From Boesenbergia rotunda (taxonomy: Eukaryota; Streptophyta; Magnoliopsida; Zingiberales; Zingiberaceae): a stretch of DNA of 64,000 bases. The stretch is taken from positions 787,878 to 851,877 of the forward strand of contig JAGFNQ010001114.1 of NCBI GenBank assembly GCA_024364735.1, written 5' to 3'. Both the position numbers and the translations under genes were made by a program. Under the pieces are notes generated by a model. That model was not told the origin of the DNA. It ran no database searches and worked only from the letters and a program-made list of their open reading frames with translations. Below, one piece after another: positions 45,945 to 57,035 of the stretch. The stretch's first letter is position 1; each line of letters opens with the position of its first letter.

Positions 45945-46625
45945 AAAACCCTACTGCCTCTCGGTGAGTAGGCTTGGCCCGGGAGCTGTACATGCCCGGC
46001 CAAGAGCTGCAAAAACCCTACTGCCTCTCGGTGAGTAGGCTTGGCCTCGAAGCTGTACATGCCCGACCAAGAGCCGCAAAAACCTTACTGTCTCTCGGTG
46101 AGTAGGCTTGGCCTCAGAGCTGTACACGCCTGGCCAAGAGCTGCAAAAACCCTACTGCCTCTTGGTGAGTAGGCTTGGCCTCGGAGCTACACATGCCTTG
46201 CCAAGAACTGCAAAACCCTACTGTCTATCGGTGAGTAGGCTTGGCCCCGGAGCTGTACACGCCCGGCCAAGAGCTGCAAAAACCCTACTGCTTCTCGGTG
46301 AGTAGGCTTGGCCACGGAGCTGTACAAGCCAGGACAAGAGCTGCAAAAACCCTACTGTCTCTCGGTGAGTAGGCTTGGCCTCGGAGCTGTACACGCCTGG
46401 CCAAGAGCTGCAAAACCCTACTGCCTCTCGGTGAGCAGGCTTGGCCTCGGAGCTGTACACGCCCGACCAAGAGCTATAAAACCCTACTGCCTCTCGGTGA
46501 GTAGGATTGGCCTCGGAGCTGTAGCCGCCCGGCCAAGAGATGCAAACCCCCTACTGCCTTGTGGCGAGTAGACTTGGCATAGGTGCCACGCAGACCCGAC
46601 CAAAAGCTGAACAGTCGGGAGGGAG
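45945..46625. repeat. 67-bp tandem repeat, 10 units, downstream of G3 pol
   Basis: The unit starts CGGTGAGTAGGCTTGGCCTC, continues GGAGCTGTACACGCCCGGCC, AAGAGCTGCAAAAACCCTAC, TGCCTCT. Spacings are 66-68 bp. It separates integrase from the 3' end of the antisense gene. Confidence 0.93.
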
Positions 46626-46805
46626 TAAGAAATCATTTAAAATATAAGTCCAGTGATGTTGTCATTCAAAACTGAAGCGATTACATGCATGACCTACAAG
46701 AAAAAGCTTAAAAGACGGAAATGCAATGGTTAAGGAGTGGCCAGGGAGCCCATGGTCGAGTTAGGAAGGATTCTACAGGGTCTACTCTTCAAGAGGAAGA
46801 TCGTC
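46626..46805. other. Spacer between the G3 array and the antisense gene
   Basis: No frame; it probably holds the 3' UTR of the antisense gene on the minus strand. Confidence 0.4.
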
Positions 46806-46893
46806 CTAGATCCACTGAACAGTTATAGCGCGTAAGTCTAAGCCTAGTTTTAATAGTTGATCCTTCTCCAACTGGCTAATAGCACCATGGAAC
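46806..46893 (-). pseudogene. G3 antisense gene, last coding segment (3' of solo LTR Y2)
   Basis: The minus strand encodes FHGAISQLEKDQLLKLGLDL and ends at a stop at 46806. It is in the same frame as the segment ending at 50376 once Y2 and one GGAAC copy are ignored, so Y2 entered an uninterrupted frame. Confidence 0.75.
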
Positions 46894-49800
46894 TGTAACG
46901 CCCGCTTTTTTTCCATAAGCGGCGTTACGTTAACATGCTTAGGGCATGCAGACATCATAAGGCAGCGGAATAACTTTAACTTATACATGCCCTGTTACCA
47001 TTCTTAACTTAATGACATGGGAACCTTAGCATATTAACTTTGAACTTAAGCATCATATCATGTCATACATAACATCATGTCATAAGGTTCCATAAGTCAT
47101 CATTCGAACATATAAGTAACCAAGGTGAAGTTCTAGCATAAACCGTAAACATATGGTTTCCTGGGCCAAGTCACTACTACACACATGCGTTCTTGCCCTC
47201 CTGCTGCTTCCATCATTGTCCCCTTGAATGATCTGCGGTATAAGGAAATAAGACTATAAGCACACAGGCTTAGTAAGACTCTTTCCTACTCACGAAAACC
47301 ATTCATCGTTCATCATCTCATAATGAGCACATGAAACATTAACATACTTGATGCTCTACCTAGAACATAACATCTTAAATCACTTATTGCATACATAGCA
47401 TGGCATGAACATAAACATAGTAAACATTCTAAACATGGCATGATACATGGCATAAACATAAACATAGTGAACCTTCTAAGCATGTCATAATACTTGGCAT
47501 GAACATAAACATGGTGAACATTCTAAGCATGGCATGATTTATGGCATAAACATAAATATAGTGAACATTCTAAGCATGGCATAATACTTGGCATGAACAT
47601 AAACATGGTGAACATTCTTCCTATCATAACATATGAACATCTTCTTAACATTATCATGACATAGATCATTTATTCTCATGCATATTTCTTACCATGAAGC
47701 GTAAGCATAAAATCTTATCAACATAGCATAATGCATAGCATGAATGGATGCATGAGTGGAATGCATATACATAAGGGATGCTTAACTTTTAAAACATACT
47801 TTTAAATGCTTAAACATAATCATCATAACATCATTTGGGGTCCCCGGCTTGTACCACATACATACATCATAGCGCGCATCCCTAGCAAGTCCGAGGTCGC
47901 GAGCCCCGACTTACTAGGGTAAGGACAGCATAGTCGGTAGTCCCCGAACCGAGGCGTTCTTAAGGTGCCCATCCCTGTTGTACAGCTCCGGTAGTGCCAG
48001 AACCGTGGACAGCTTCGGTAGTCCAAAACCGGGGCGTTCTTAAGGTGCCCATCCCTTGGACCCATACTTCAGTCCGGTACAAGCCCATACATAAAGTAAA
48101 ATACTTTTCATGTTTCATTATTTATCATACATTCATAGCATAACCATGTTACATAAAGCATGACTTAACACATGCTTGTCCTTTCATTGTTCATTCTTAT
48201 TGCATAACATCATGATGCCTGTAAGGCATGAGCATTATCTTCATTCATAAACATGGTATGCATCTTCTTTCATAAGCATGACATGCATCTTTATTCATAC
48301 AACATGGCATGCATCATTCTTATCATGAACATAATCATAACATACTTATCATGGCATCGTTCTTATCATAAACCTAACATAACATACCTATCATAGCATC
48401 ATTCCTATCGTGAACATAACCCTATCATACTTATCATGGCATCATTCATATCCTGAACATAACCCTATCATACTTATCATGACATCATTCATATCATGAA
48501 CATACACAATAACTTAGCATGGTTCTTACATAACATAAGCATACATAGGTAGGGTTTCCATAACATTCTTCCTACCATTCAAGTACATGGCATAAAGATG
48601 TAAGACATTCATAATTAACCCTATTAAGCATGACATCCAATCATAAACATAAAACATAAAAGCATAAAACATGGTGCTTAACCCTTAGGGTTATGGTTAA
48701 CATGATTTCTACCACATGCTTGATCCTATACATATAAATACTTTATGGTAAACATGAACCATCATTCTTTGAACCCTAACTCCACCCCAAACCCTAGATA
48801 TAAGGCTTGGCCGAAACTTCCAAGGTGGAGTTCCATAAATTCCATAAACATGTAACATAGCATAAGGTAAAGGAACAACCCTACATCATTTAGGAGACCA
48901 TAAGAAGTCATTGGAGCTCATGATTAGGGTTAACCCTAACCTTTAAGCCACCTTCCTAGGGCTGGCCGAAACTTATAAGGCCATGGGGGTATGGAAAAAT
49001 TCCATTAAAATCCCCAATCCATCATAAAACACTAATCACATCTTACCATAGGGCCATTGGGGCCCTTACTTTAAACAAATCCTAACTTTTACCCTATGAA
49101 CCCATCTTGGCCGAAACTTTTAGAGCCTCTAGGCCATGTGAAAATTCACATAATCAACCTCCATCACCCTTATATCATGGCAACACATAAACATATACTT
49201 GAAGTTAAAGGCTCAACCCTAACCCTTGGGTCCTTGAGGTTGGCCGAAACATATGGGGTCTCTAGGGTACCCCAAAAATTCTCAAAAATTGTATTAAACC
49301 TCTAGACATCATGGGAGTACATTAAACATCATGATTTGGATTTTTATCATCATTTTAGACCAAGAATCCCATGGGCCGAAACCTATAAGGTTAGGTTCAT
49401 GGGTTTCCTTTGGTTTTTCCAACATAAACATCATATACAACTTTCATATCATGTAGATCTTTAGGAAAAGCCATTATACCACAGGTGAGGGAGTCTTACC
49501 TTGGGTTTCTTGATTTTTCGAACCTTGGAAGAGAAGAAGATTGCAAGATCTTTGGATACTAGAGCCCCCTTGTCCTTGTATTCTTGTGAAGACCTTAGAT
49601 CTAGGAGATGAAGCCTTGGTGGAAGCTTTTCCAAGGGAGAACTCCCTTGGAGGTGTTCGGTTAGAATGAGGAAGGAGGAGAGGAGGAAATGCAATTGAAA
49701 GAAGAGAGAAAGAAACTCCCAAACCCCCTTATTTATCATCCATTAAAGAGGTAAATGAAGAGTCTCTCCATGACCCTTCATCTTCTTTTAAGCCTCAACC

Positions 49801-50375
49801 AATTTCCATTTCATTCCCTTATAACATTCCCTTGCTAGATGAGTTAGTTAAAGCATACATGGTTGTACAAGAGGTCCAAGGTTCAATCCTTGGCTCATGC
49901 ACCTTTATTTTTTTTATTTTTTTTATTTCATTTATTTTATTATTTTTATTTCCTAAATTTCGAAAATCCCCCTAAAATCACCCATAATTATGTTAATATT
50001 CCCAAATAAAATTCTTTTATATTTATATTAATTTTACCTAATTAATACCCATTTTTGGAGCTCATTTAAAGCTCATTAGTACCTAATTTCTCCATTAAAA
50101 TAGGAAAAATTAGGCTAAGACTTACCCATAATCATGCTAATATGCCTAATAAAATTCTATTTATATTTATACTAATTATTACCTAAATCCCCCTATAATC
50201 GTGGTACTAAAAACCCCACATAAGGCCCATTAGCACTTAGTTTTCTCAATCTAAACGAGAAAACATGGATTTTCTAGGCCAAAGTTCGTATTAATACCTC
50301 TAAGTCCTTCGGAAAATTATCTAGACATGCTCAATATTTTCAGAAAATATTAAGAGAATTTTCCGGGTCGTTACA
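46894..50375 (+). mobile_element. Solo LTR Y2, inserted in the G3 antisense gene
   Basis: It begins TGTAACGCCCGC and ends GGGTCGTTACA, flanked by GGAAC (46889-46893 and 50376-50380). It is 3482 bp and closely similar to Y1 throughout, but without the 80-bp insert at 18548. The tRNA-like boxes are at 49836-49848 and 49880-49889. Confidence 0.92.
49836..49889 (+). repeat. tRNA-like pol III box segment in Y2
   Basis: A-box-like TAGATGAGTTAGT and B-box GGTTCAATCC, followed by a T-rich run. It is more decayed in the A-box than Y1. Confidence 0.55.
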
Positions 50376-51087
50376 GGAACCCCTGTTTGAGGCGCTTCAA
50401 TGCCTGCATGACTACCACCTCGGCGTACTCCTCAGATTGTAGAAACTTTGCCTTGAACTCTGCCTCGGCCCGGGATATTTGGGTCGTGTAGTCACTCTAT
50501 TGCTGGCGTACCGTGGCCTCGTCCTCCTCCTTGGTAGCCTTCAACAGCGCCACCTCTCGGGATAGGCAACCCTTAGCCTTTTGCATCTCCTGGAGCTTCT
50601 GGGTAGCAGCAGCAGCTTGGGACTTGGCCTGGGTAACTTGCTCTAGAAGGTCTACAACATGGAAGCACGCCGGCTCTAAGTCGTATTCTTTTATAGTCAT
50701 CAGGCGCTCCCGTTTCGTATCTTGGTCCTCCAAGGTTTTCTTTTCAGATTCTAAGAGGTTGACTTGATCGGACAACGCCTTCGTCCATGCCTGGAGTTGC
50801 TCCCACTTCTGGGATAGCTTCTGCAGTTCTTCCGTAAGGGTGTGATTCCTCTCAGATCTGAGGCGTTCTCGAATTCTATACCCATGCAGGGTAGTCTCGG
50901 ACGTCATTAGAGTGGTAAGATAATGCTCTATCTTCTCTCGGAGGGCTCGGCTGACCTCCAACTGTAGGAGGCTGGCCTCGCAGGCCAGGCCAGCTTCCGC
51001 CTCCGCAGCCACCACCTGCTGGAGGAGGTCTTCAGTGACCCCCTCGAAAGATAACAAGCGACTGGTGGCTGCGCAGTTAGAGGCAAC

Positions 51088-51156
51088 CTACGAGGCGGGA
51101 CAAAGACAGTTAGTGAAAGGCACTGGAAAAAATAGGAAGCGCGCCGAAATACTCAC
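51088..51156 (-). other. Predicted intron 2 of the antisense gene (69 nt)
   Basis: Donor GACG/GTGAGT and acceptor CGCCTCGTAG/GTTGCC on the minus strand; coding frames are open on both sides. Confidence 0.7.
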
Positions 51157-51934
51157 CGTCAATAAAGACTGATGTAACATGCCCAGGTACTACGCGGATC
51201 TAGCTACCCGACACGGTAGAACGGGAAAAAGAAGAATTCCCTCAGCAGCCCTGACTGACTAGGAATGTCTCTTGGATCGGGGGCATCTTCTTCTGAACTT
51301 GAAGCCCTCGGCGAACCCTCAGAAGCGATCCCCTCTATCCGGATGGATTGGGAACTGCTTGGCGCTTTCTTCTTCGCCATTGGGGCCTTCCGGTGGGAGC
51401 GGGGCGGGTCCTTGGTCACCCCCTTGCCACGATGAGTAGCCGGAGGGTCGACTAGGGGAGTCGGGGCATCAACGACGGGAGCAGTGGCCTCAATGGCGGA
51501 GGAGGAAGCTCCTTCCCGAACTCTCGAAGCCCGTGCAGCCGCATCCTCGAGGCAGCAGAGCGCAACAACTCCTGAGATAGACCCTTCTTCAACCTCTTCA
51601 GGGAGCGATCCCACCGGGATATATGCTCCTGCCGTCTCTTCTCGGGCGTGTGGGTCTTTGAAGGTGCAATAGATGGAGGGGGTGCAGCTTCTCCCTCTGG
51701 GGCCTCGGTAGTACGAGCAGTCAAACCCCCTTCGATGTCCGTTGGCAATTCTGACACACCGATATCTCGGAGGGCGCATGGGGCGCCTCGGTTTGAGTGG
51801 GCTCCTCCCCCCCTCACAACCCTTAGTGGAGATTCCCGCAGGAGCAGAAGATGCTAAACCTGGGACCAGTGCCTGTTCGTTGACCTGGTCCCACTTCAGT
51901 AGTTGATTTATCACTCGGGAGAACATGACGTCGC

Positions 51935-52006
51935 CTACAAAATAAAGACAAAACGACATTAGTCAGTATTAACCAGGAAGCGTACCAAGCAAAAAAAGTA
52001 ACTTAC
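51935..52006 (-). other. Predicted intron 1 of the antisense gene (72 nt)
   Basis: Donor CTTC/GTAAGT, a T-rich body, acceptor TATTTTGTAG/GCGACG on the minus strand. Confidence 0.75.
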
Positions 52007-52422
52007 GAAGATGGGAGCTAAGGCGCGTGACTCTCGGGCTTTGCTCAACCCGATAAAGGAGCTCCTCACATCGCACCAGTTGGAGCCCGTGGAACTCCGT
52101 CCCGGCCAGGATACCCCTAGCCCTCTGATAGCCCTCGTCCTGCTGGAAATCGCCGAGATTGGGGACCGGGGGCAAACTGGCTGTCCAGTGGATAGGACTA
52201 AAGGGACGCTCGGGAAGCTGAATATAGAAGAACCATTCCGTCCATCCCTTGTGGGAGGAAGGAAGACCCCCTGATGGGGCTGGAAAACTCGGGCCTGGCA
52301 CAGGGGATGAAGAAGCCAGAGACTTGGCACAACTTCTTTTCTCGGGCCCCGGGCCCGCCCTCTTTTTTCGAGGGAGCGCGCTCGGGAAGGTCAGACCAAG
52401 GATCTCGCATGAAAGCCCCCCC

Positions 52423-52928
52423 TCGGGAAGTTGGGTCTCGAGAGTACCTCAGAAGATATCGCATCCGAAGACTCCCGAACTCACCTCGAGAGGACAGAGT
52501 CCTCGCAGTCACCGACCTCGGGAGCCCCGAGGGCCGCCACTATAGAGTGATAAGGACACATACTATTTCAAAGGATACCCCCTTTATCACCAAAAGTGGG
52601 GGGCGCGACTTAAATATCGAAAGTGTGGCGACAATAAAGGGGCCACGACCAGCCTATCGACCCCAATATAAAAGGAAGTTCAACCCCTTCGGCGGAGGGG
52701 GGATTTTTTACACCCTATCATCTTTACCTTCTTTGCTCTTTTTTTCTCACCATTAATCAGACACCCTCCTAACTTGAGCGTCGGAGTGGACTCTGCCAGA
52801 CCCTGCCGGCGTGTCCCCTAACGCTTGTGTTACTCTTGCAGGATCCCCTAAGTTCCTCATCAACATAGTCCCTGCTACAAGGGTTGATCCTCAATGACTG
52901 GTCATCGCCGACGACTCCTTCCGGAACA
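52423..52928 (+). repeat. 5' LTR of G4
   Basis: Shared sequence with the 3' LTR begins at 52430 (GTTGGGTCTCGAGAG) and ends CCGGAACA at 52928. TATA box TATAAAAG is at 52667-52674. The first few bases differ from the 3' copy, so the outer end is approximate. Confidence 0.85.
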
Positions 52929-52948
52929 AATTTGGCGTCGTCTGTGGG
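52929..52948 (+). other. Primer-binding site of G4
   Basis: AATTTGGCGTCGTCTGTGGG, one change from the G3 site. Confidence 0.85.
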
Positions 52949-52976
52949 TAACGAAAAAACACCTGAAGGAGCGCCG

Positions 52977-54599
52977 ATGGCAAGACCGGAGGAACCACCC
53001 CTCACTCTCACGCGAGAGGAATTCGACCGCCTGGTGGCTAACGCCGTCACGGAAGCCTTGGAGCATCACCAAATCGATCAAGCCGCCCCGCAACCAGCGG
53101 GTCCGGCGAGGGAGGAGATCCCTAGAGACTCCGCCTCGCACTCCAGAAGGTCCGTCACCCCTATGGGGCAACATGATGGCGCTGCTCAAGGCCCTCATAG
53201 AGAATCCCCGAGAGAGGGGGAAAAGGCCCACTCAGTGGCCTCCAGTGCTCAGAGGCATGATGAGGGACCGGGAAGGAAGGAGGGACCCAAGATCTTCCAG
53301 AAGACTCCGTCCACCCCTTTCTCGTCGGAGATCGTGGAGGACCCCATGCCGAAGCAGTTTCGGGGGTTGGGGATCCTTGAGTACGATGGGAAGACAGATC
53401 CGGAAGATCATGTCTGTAAGTTCGAAAATGCGGTGCTTCTGCACCAATATACTGATGGAGTGAAGTGTCGGGTGTTTTTGAACACCCTGTCAGGAGCAGC
53501 GCAACGGTGGTTTCAGAGGCTGCCCCAGGGTTCTATCAACTCCTTTGCAGAGTTCAAAACGACATTTCTACACCATTTTGCAAGTAGCCGGCGCTACCAG
53601 AAGACAACACTCAACTTGTTTGCTCTTAAACAAAAGCCCAAGGAACCGCTCAAGGAGTACATATAGAGGTTTAACCGGGTGGCACAGGATGTACCTAGTG
53701 CAACATCGGAGATACTCGTCAGCGCCTGCATGCAAGGGCTAGTGGAAGGAGACTTCTTTCAATCCCTGGTAAGGAAGCCCCCCCCCCCCCCCCCCCCCCC
53801 CCCCCGCCAGCTTTGATGACTTGCTAGGATGCTCAGTCAGGCATGTCAACGTGGAGGAGGTACAGTACGCTCGGCGCAAGGATCCAGTCGTAGCCCCTCC
53901 TCCCGCAGTCCCCCGGTTGGATAGGAAGGAGCCCCCGACTCTGGCAAGGGGAAAAGACTTGCCGACTGGGAGGGATCACTGGACCGACAGGCGTCGGTTG
54001 GTGGAGACAGTAGACACCGAGCAGCCGGAGACATTGCCCAAGTACTACAATTATCATGGCAGTTCGACTCACTCCACAGAAGAGTGCCATGCCCTGAAGA
54101 AGAAGTTTTCGAAGGAAGCGGATGCCAATCACGGAAAAAATGGAACAAGGCAAGGTATAACCGAAGGTCGCCACGACGAAGCCCTTCCCCTCGACGACGG
54201 CCTGCAGGGGGAAACAAAATCCGACCGCGGTCCCGATCGCGATCCAGAGGCAGGAGTCGGGGGCCCACGCCCCGAAGATCCCCTTCCTTGGAGAGAGATC
54301 CTCAAAAGGGCAAAGCTCCTATGCGGGGCCCCCCTTCGGGCTATGTAGGGGTCATCTCCGGAGGACCCACCGGGGGCGATTCTAACCAAGCCCGAAAGTC
54401 ATACACCCGGCGGTTGGAGAATTACTCTATCGGGACAAGCCAAAGCCAGGGGGCGGGCCCAACTATCTCGTTTGGACCAGCCAACCTCGAAGAAGTGGAG
54501 GCTCCACACGAGGACGCCATAGTGATTGTGACCCGCATCGCCAATTATGAGGTAAAACGCATCTTCATGGACACGGGGAGTTCCGTAAATATTTTGTGA
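52977..54599 (+). pseudogene. G4 gag and start of protease
   Basis: ATG at 52977. MARPEEPPLTLTREEFDRLV opens a 230-codon frame with the gag capsid domain (EDHVCKFENAVLLHQYTDG, LNTLSGAAQRWFQRLPQG, FASSRRYQKTTLNLFALKQ), ended by TAG at 53664 (CAG expected). A 28-C run at 53778-53805 lies where the RKPP segment is. The frame then gives a knuckle-like YYNYHGSSTHSTEECHALK (the first Cys is replaced by Tyr) at about 54040-54096. A shifted frame, 54084-54596, holds an Arg/Ser-rich part, ISFGP, and the protease site FMDTGSSVNIL, where it stops. The same order is seen in G2. Confidence 0.87.
53778..53805. repeat. 28-base C homopolymer in G4 gag
   Basis: An uninterrupted run of 28 C's; a second run of 13 C's is at 54600-54612, next to the 3' LTR. 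Such lengths are rare and may be a biological expansion or an assembly fault. Confidence 0.9.
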
Positions 54600-54612
54600 C
54601 CCCCCCCCCCCC

Positions 54613-55117
54613 GCGATATGTTGGGTCTCGAGAGTACCTCAGATGATATCACATCCGAAGACTCCCGAGCTCACTCGGGTGGACAGAGTCCTCGCAGTCA
54701 CCGACCTCGGGAGCCCCGAGGGCCGCCACTACAGAGTGTTAAGGACGCAGACTATTTCAAAGGATACCCCCTTTATCACCAAAAGTGGGGGCGCGGCTTA
54801 AATATCGAAAGCGTGGCGACAATAAAGGTGCCACAACCAGTCAATCGACCCCAATATAAAAGGAAGTTCAACCCCTCCAACGGAGGGGGGATTTTTTACA
54901 CCCTATCATCTTTACCTTCTTTGCTCTTTCTTTCTCACCATTAATCAGACACCCTCCTAACTTGAGCGTCGGAGTGGACTCCGCCGGACCCCTATCAGCG
55001 TGTCCCCTAATGCTTGTGTTACTCTTGCAGAATCCCCTAAGTTCCTCATCAACATAGTCCCTGCTGCAAGGGCTGATCCTCAGTGACTGGTCATCACCGA
55101 TGACTCCTTCCGGAACA
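54613..55117 (+). repeat. 3' LTR of G4
   Basis: Ends CCGGAACA at 55117; TATA box at 54855-54862. It lies 16 bases beyond the truncated protease codons. Confidence 0.87.
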
Positions 55118-55578
55118 CCCCCCAAGAACCTATGACCGGAACAAGCGGTAAAACTAAATGCCCCCCAGGACCCGACCGGAACAAAAAAGAAATGGAAGAA
55201 TGGGGGGGGTCAGGGGAATGTCGAAGAGTTTGAAGACTACAACAGTTCCACCCATCTGGGCAAAGGCATTCGGGGCCATCTGTTGCAGAGGGATACCAAA
55301 GTATTTACTCACATTCATGTAGAAGGGTGGGATAGGGAAGCGAAACCCTAATTCTACCTACCCCAGGAAGAAAGTATAAAAATCCTTACTAGTCGTTACG
55401 GGGCAATGACCTGGGCAGGAACTCTCACCTCCCAGTCTTTTGGGATACTATACTTCTGACGGGCGGCATGGAGGGATTCCAACTTAACCCAAGAAGAGAT
55501 GGTATCGTACCATTCCGTATGGAATCCTAGCTCTTTCAGGGAGGGCTCGTCATCGCCTAGGGTTTTCTTCTTCTCCAT
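55118..55578 (-). pseudogene. G3 antisense gene, N-terminal part
   Basis: ATG at 55578 starts MEKKKTLGDDEPSLKELGFH, then WYDTISSWVKLESLHAARQK. The first frame ends at 55396; a shifted frame goes on with SKDFYTFFLG, a stop, VELGFRFPIPPFYMNVSKYF and PLQQMAPNAFAQMGG. This matches my memory of the N-terminal half of the 'putative gypsy-type transposon' domain in plant Tat elements. It is cut at 55118 by G4 and continues at 52422. Confidence 0.75.
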
Positions 55579-56030
55579 CGGACTCAGGGAAATTGGGGAG
55601 GAAAAAACAGAAGGAGACGTACCCTTGTAAAAGGGGCGCCGCGACCGGAAGAATAACTAGAGAAGGAAACCACTTGAAGATAGATAGGGTAAGGAGATGG
55701 CAGGGCACCGATTGCACCCGCTTTTATACGGCGAAGCCGCACTGCTATAAGCAATAAGGGGGCACGTTAAGGACGCTAATTGCTCCTCTCGAGGAGCCGC
55801 TAGCTCTTATTGCTATCGCTTCGTATGGCCCTCGTCTAGCATCGGTAAAAGTTCACCACACCAAAGGGGAGGGACCACGTGGTGAGACTGCATTTGTGAG
55901 GCGACAGAATTGCCATTGTAAAGACCTCAGGTATTTATAAGGGGCCCGAAATAGCCATCAAAGCACCGCCGCATAATTCGTTAGAATGCGGGACATATTA
56001 AAACAAAAAACAAAAACCACCCAGATAGTT
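55579..56030 (-). other. Upstream region of the antisense gene, no frame
   Basis: It contains the TATA box at 55721-55729 and AGCGATAGC/AGCAATAAG-like repeats. The expected 3' LTR of G3 is not present, so G3 is cut here before reaching it. Confidence 0.45.
55721..55729 (-). promoter_or_regulatory. TATA box for the antisense gene
   Basis: The minus strand GTATAAAAG lies about 145 bp upstream of the ATG at 55578. A start some 30 bp downstream would give a leader of about 110 nt. Confidence 0.55.
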
Positions 56031-57035
56031 GCCCATCTATGATCTCAACTCCATAATCTACTATCTCTTTCTGCAGTGGTGGTGACATTGATGACAGGGG
56101 CATCAAAGTTGCGCAAGTCTCCTACTTAGCGCATCCGCCACTTTATTCGCTTTACCAGGGTGGTAGAGGATCTCACAGTCATAATCTTTGACTAACTCCA
56201 ACCACCTTCGCTGTCTCATATTTAGGTCCTTCTGGGTGAAGAAATATCTCAGACTCTGGTGATCTGTGTAAATCTTGCACCGAACTCTATACAGGTAATG
56301 TCTCCACATCTTGAGAGCGAAGACTACTGCCGCTAACTCCAGATCATGAGTAGGGTAGTTTTTTTCATAATCCTTGAGTTGTCTGGAGGCATAAGCGATG
56401 ACCTTGCCTTCTTAAATGAGTACAACTCCCAGTCCCAACTTTGAGGCATCATTGTATATGTCAAAACTTCTATCACTTTCTGGAACTGTAAGAATGAGAG
56501 CACTTGTCAATCTTTCCTTCAACTCAATGAAACTCCGCTCACAATCTTCAGTCTATTCGTACTTCTTATCTTTTCTGGTAAGAGCGGTTAGTGAAGAAGC
56601 TATTTTGGAGAAGTCCTCCACGAATCATCTGTAGTACCTTGCTAAACCCAGAAAGCTCCGGATCTCACTAGCATTCCTTGGTCAATCCCAATTACTAACT
56701 GCTTCAATCTTGGCGGGGTCTACCATAATACCTTCCTTGGAAATGATGAGGCCTAGGAAAGCCACACGATCAAGCCAAAATTCACGCTTTGAAAACTTGG
56801 CATATAACTTCTGCTGTTGTAGCGTCTTTAACACTACCCTCAGATGTTCGTCATGTTCTTCCTGAGACTTTGAATAGACTAGGATATCATCAATGAAGAC
56901 TATGACGAACTTATCAAGAAATTTCTTGAATACTCAATTCATTAGATCCATGAACGTTGCAGGGGCATTTGTCACTCCAAAAGGCACGACCACAAACTCG
57001 TAGTGTCCATACCTTGTTCAGAAAGTCATTCTCGG
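56030..57035 (-). pseudogene. Chromovirus-like gypsy fragment G5: RT and RNase H
   Basis: From 57035 down: FVVVPFGVTNAPATFMDLMN, a stop, VFKKFLDKFVIVFIDDILVY (the DD catalytic pair), FLGLIISKEGIMVDPAKIEA, RSFLGLARYYR, a stop, and AYASRQLKDYEKNYPTHDLE. RNase H follows with YTDHQSLRYFFTQKDLNMRQ and PGKANKVADALSRR (56309-56103). Several TAG/TGA codons break it. The order and motifs fit the Tekay/Del side of plant chromoviruses. C5 inserted at 57036 after TCTCG; the N-terminal half of RT should lie beyond C5, outside the window. Confidence 0.85.

Larger units (their letters stand above)
50376..52422 (-). pseudogene. G3 antisense gene, main part, with two introns
   Basis: Minus strand. 52422-52007 encodes GWTEWFFYIQLPERPF and LVRCEELLYRVEQSPRV, like the 'putative gypsy-type transposon' domain (Transposase_28 family, from memory). 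An intron-like gap at 52006-51935 (GTAAGT...TTTTGTAG, 72 nt) follows. 51934-51157 is a Pro/Ser-rich, basic region (APMAKKKAPSSSQS). A second gap is at 51156-51088 (GTGAGT...CCTCGTAG, 69 nt). 51087-50376 is a long coiled coil (EKIEHYLTTLMTSE, LSDQVNLLESEKKTLEDQ, QAAAATQKLQEMQKAKG), with one TAG at 50497 that fits CAG. Tat-lineage elements such as Grande are known to carry an antisense gene after pol. The role is unknown. The frame is also broken by G4 and Y2. Confidence 0.8.
52423..55117 (+). mobile_element. Element G4: gag-only Tat-like gypsy (TR-GAG type) inserted in the G3 antisense gene
   Basis: Two direct LTRs (52423-52928, 54613-55117) bracket a primer site, gag and the first residues of protease, with no RT, RNase H or integrase. 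C runs flank it on both sides (52416-52422, 55118-55123), compatible with a CCCCC target duplication. The LTRs differ at roughly 30 positions by eye, so the insertion is not recent. No purine-rich tract precedes the 3' LTR; a 13-C run is there instead. The antisense gene resumes at 55118. Confidence 0.85.

Noticed and set aside
46108..46571. Frames on both strands over the 67-bp array
   Set aside because: They repeat with the array period and have no protein features.
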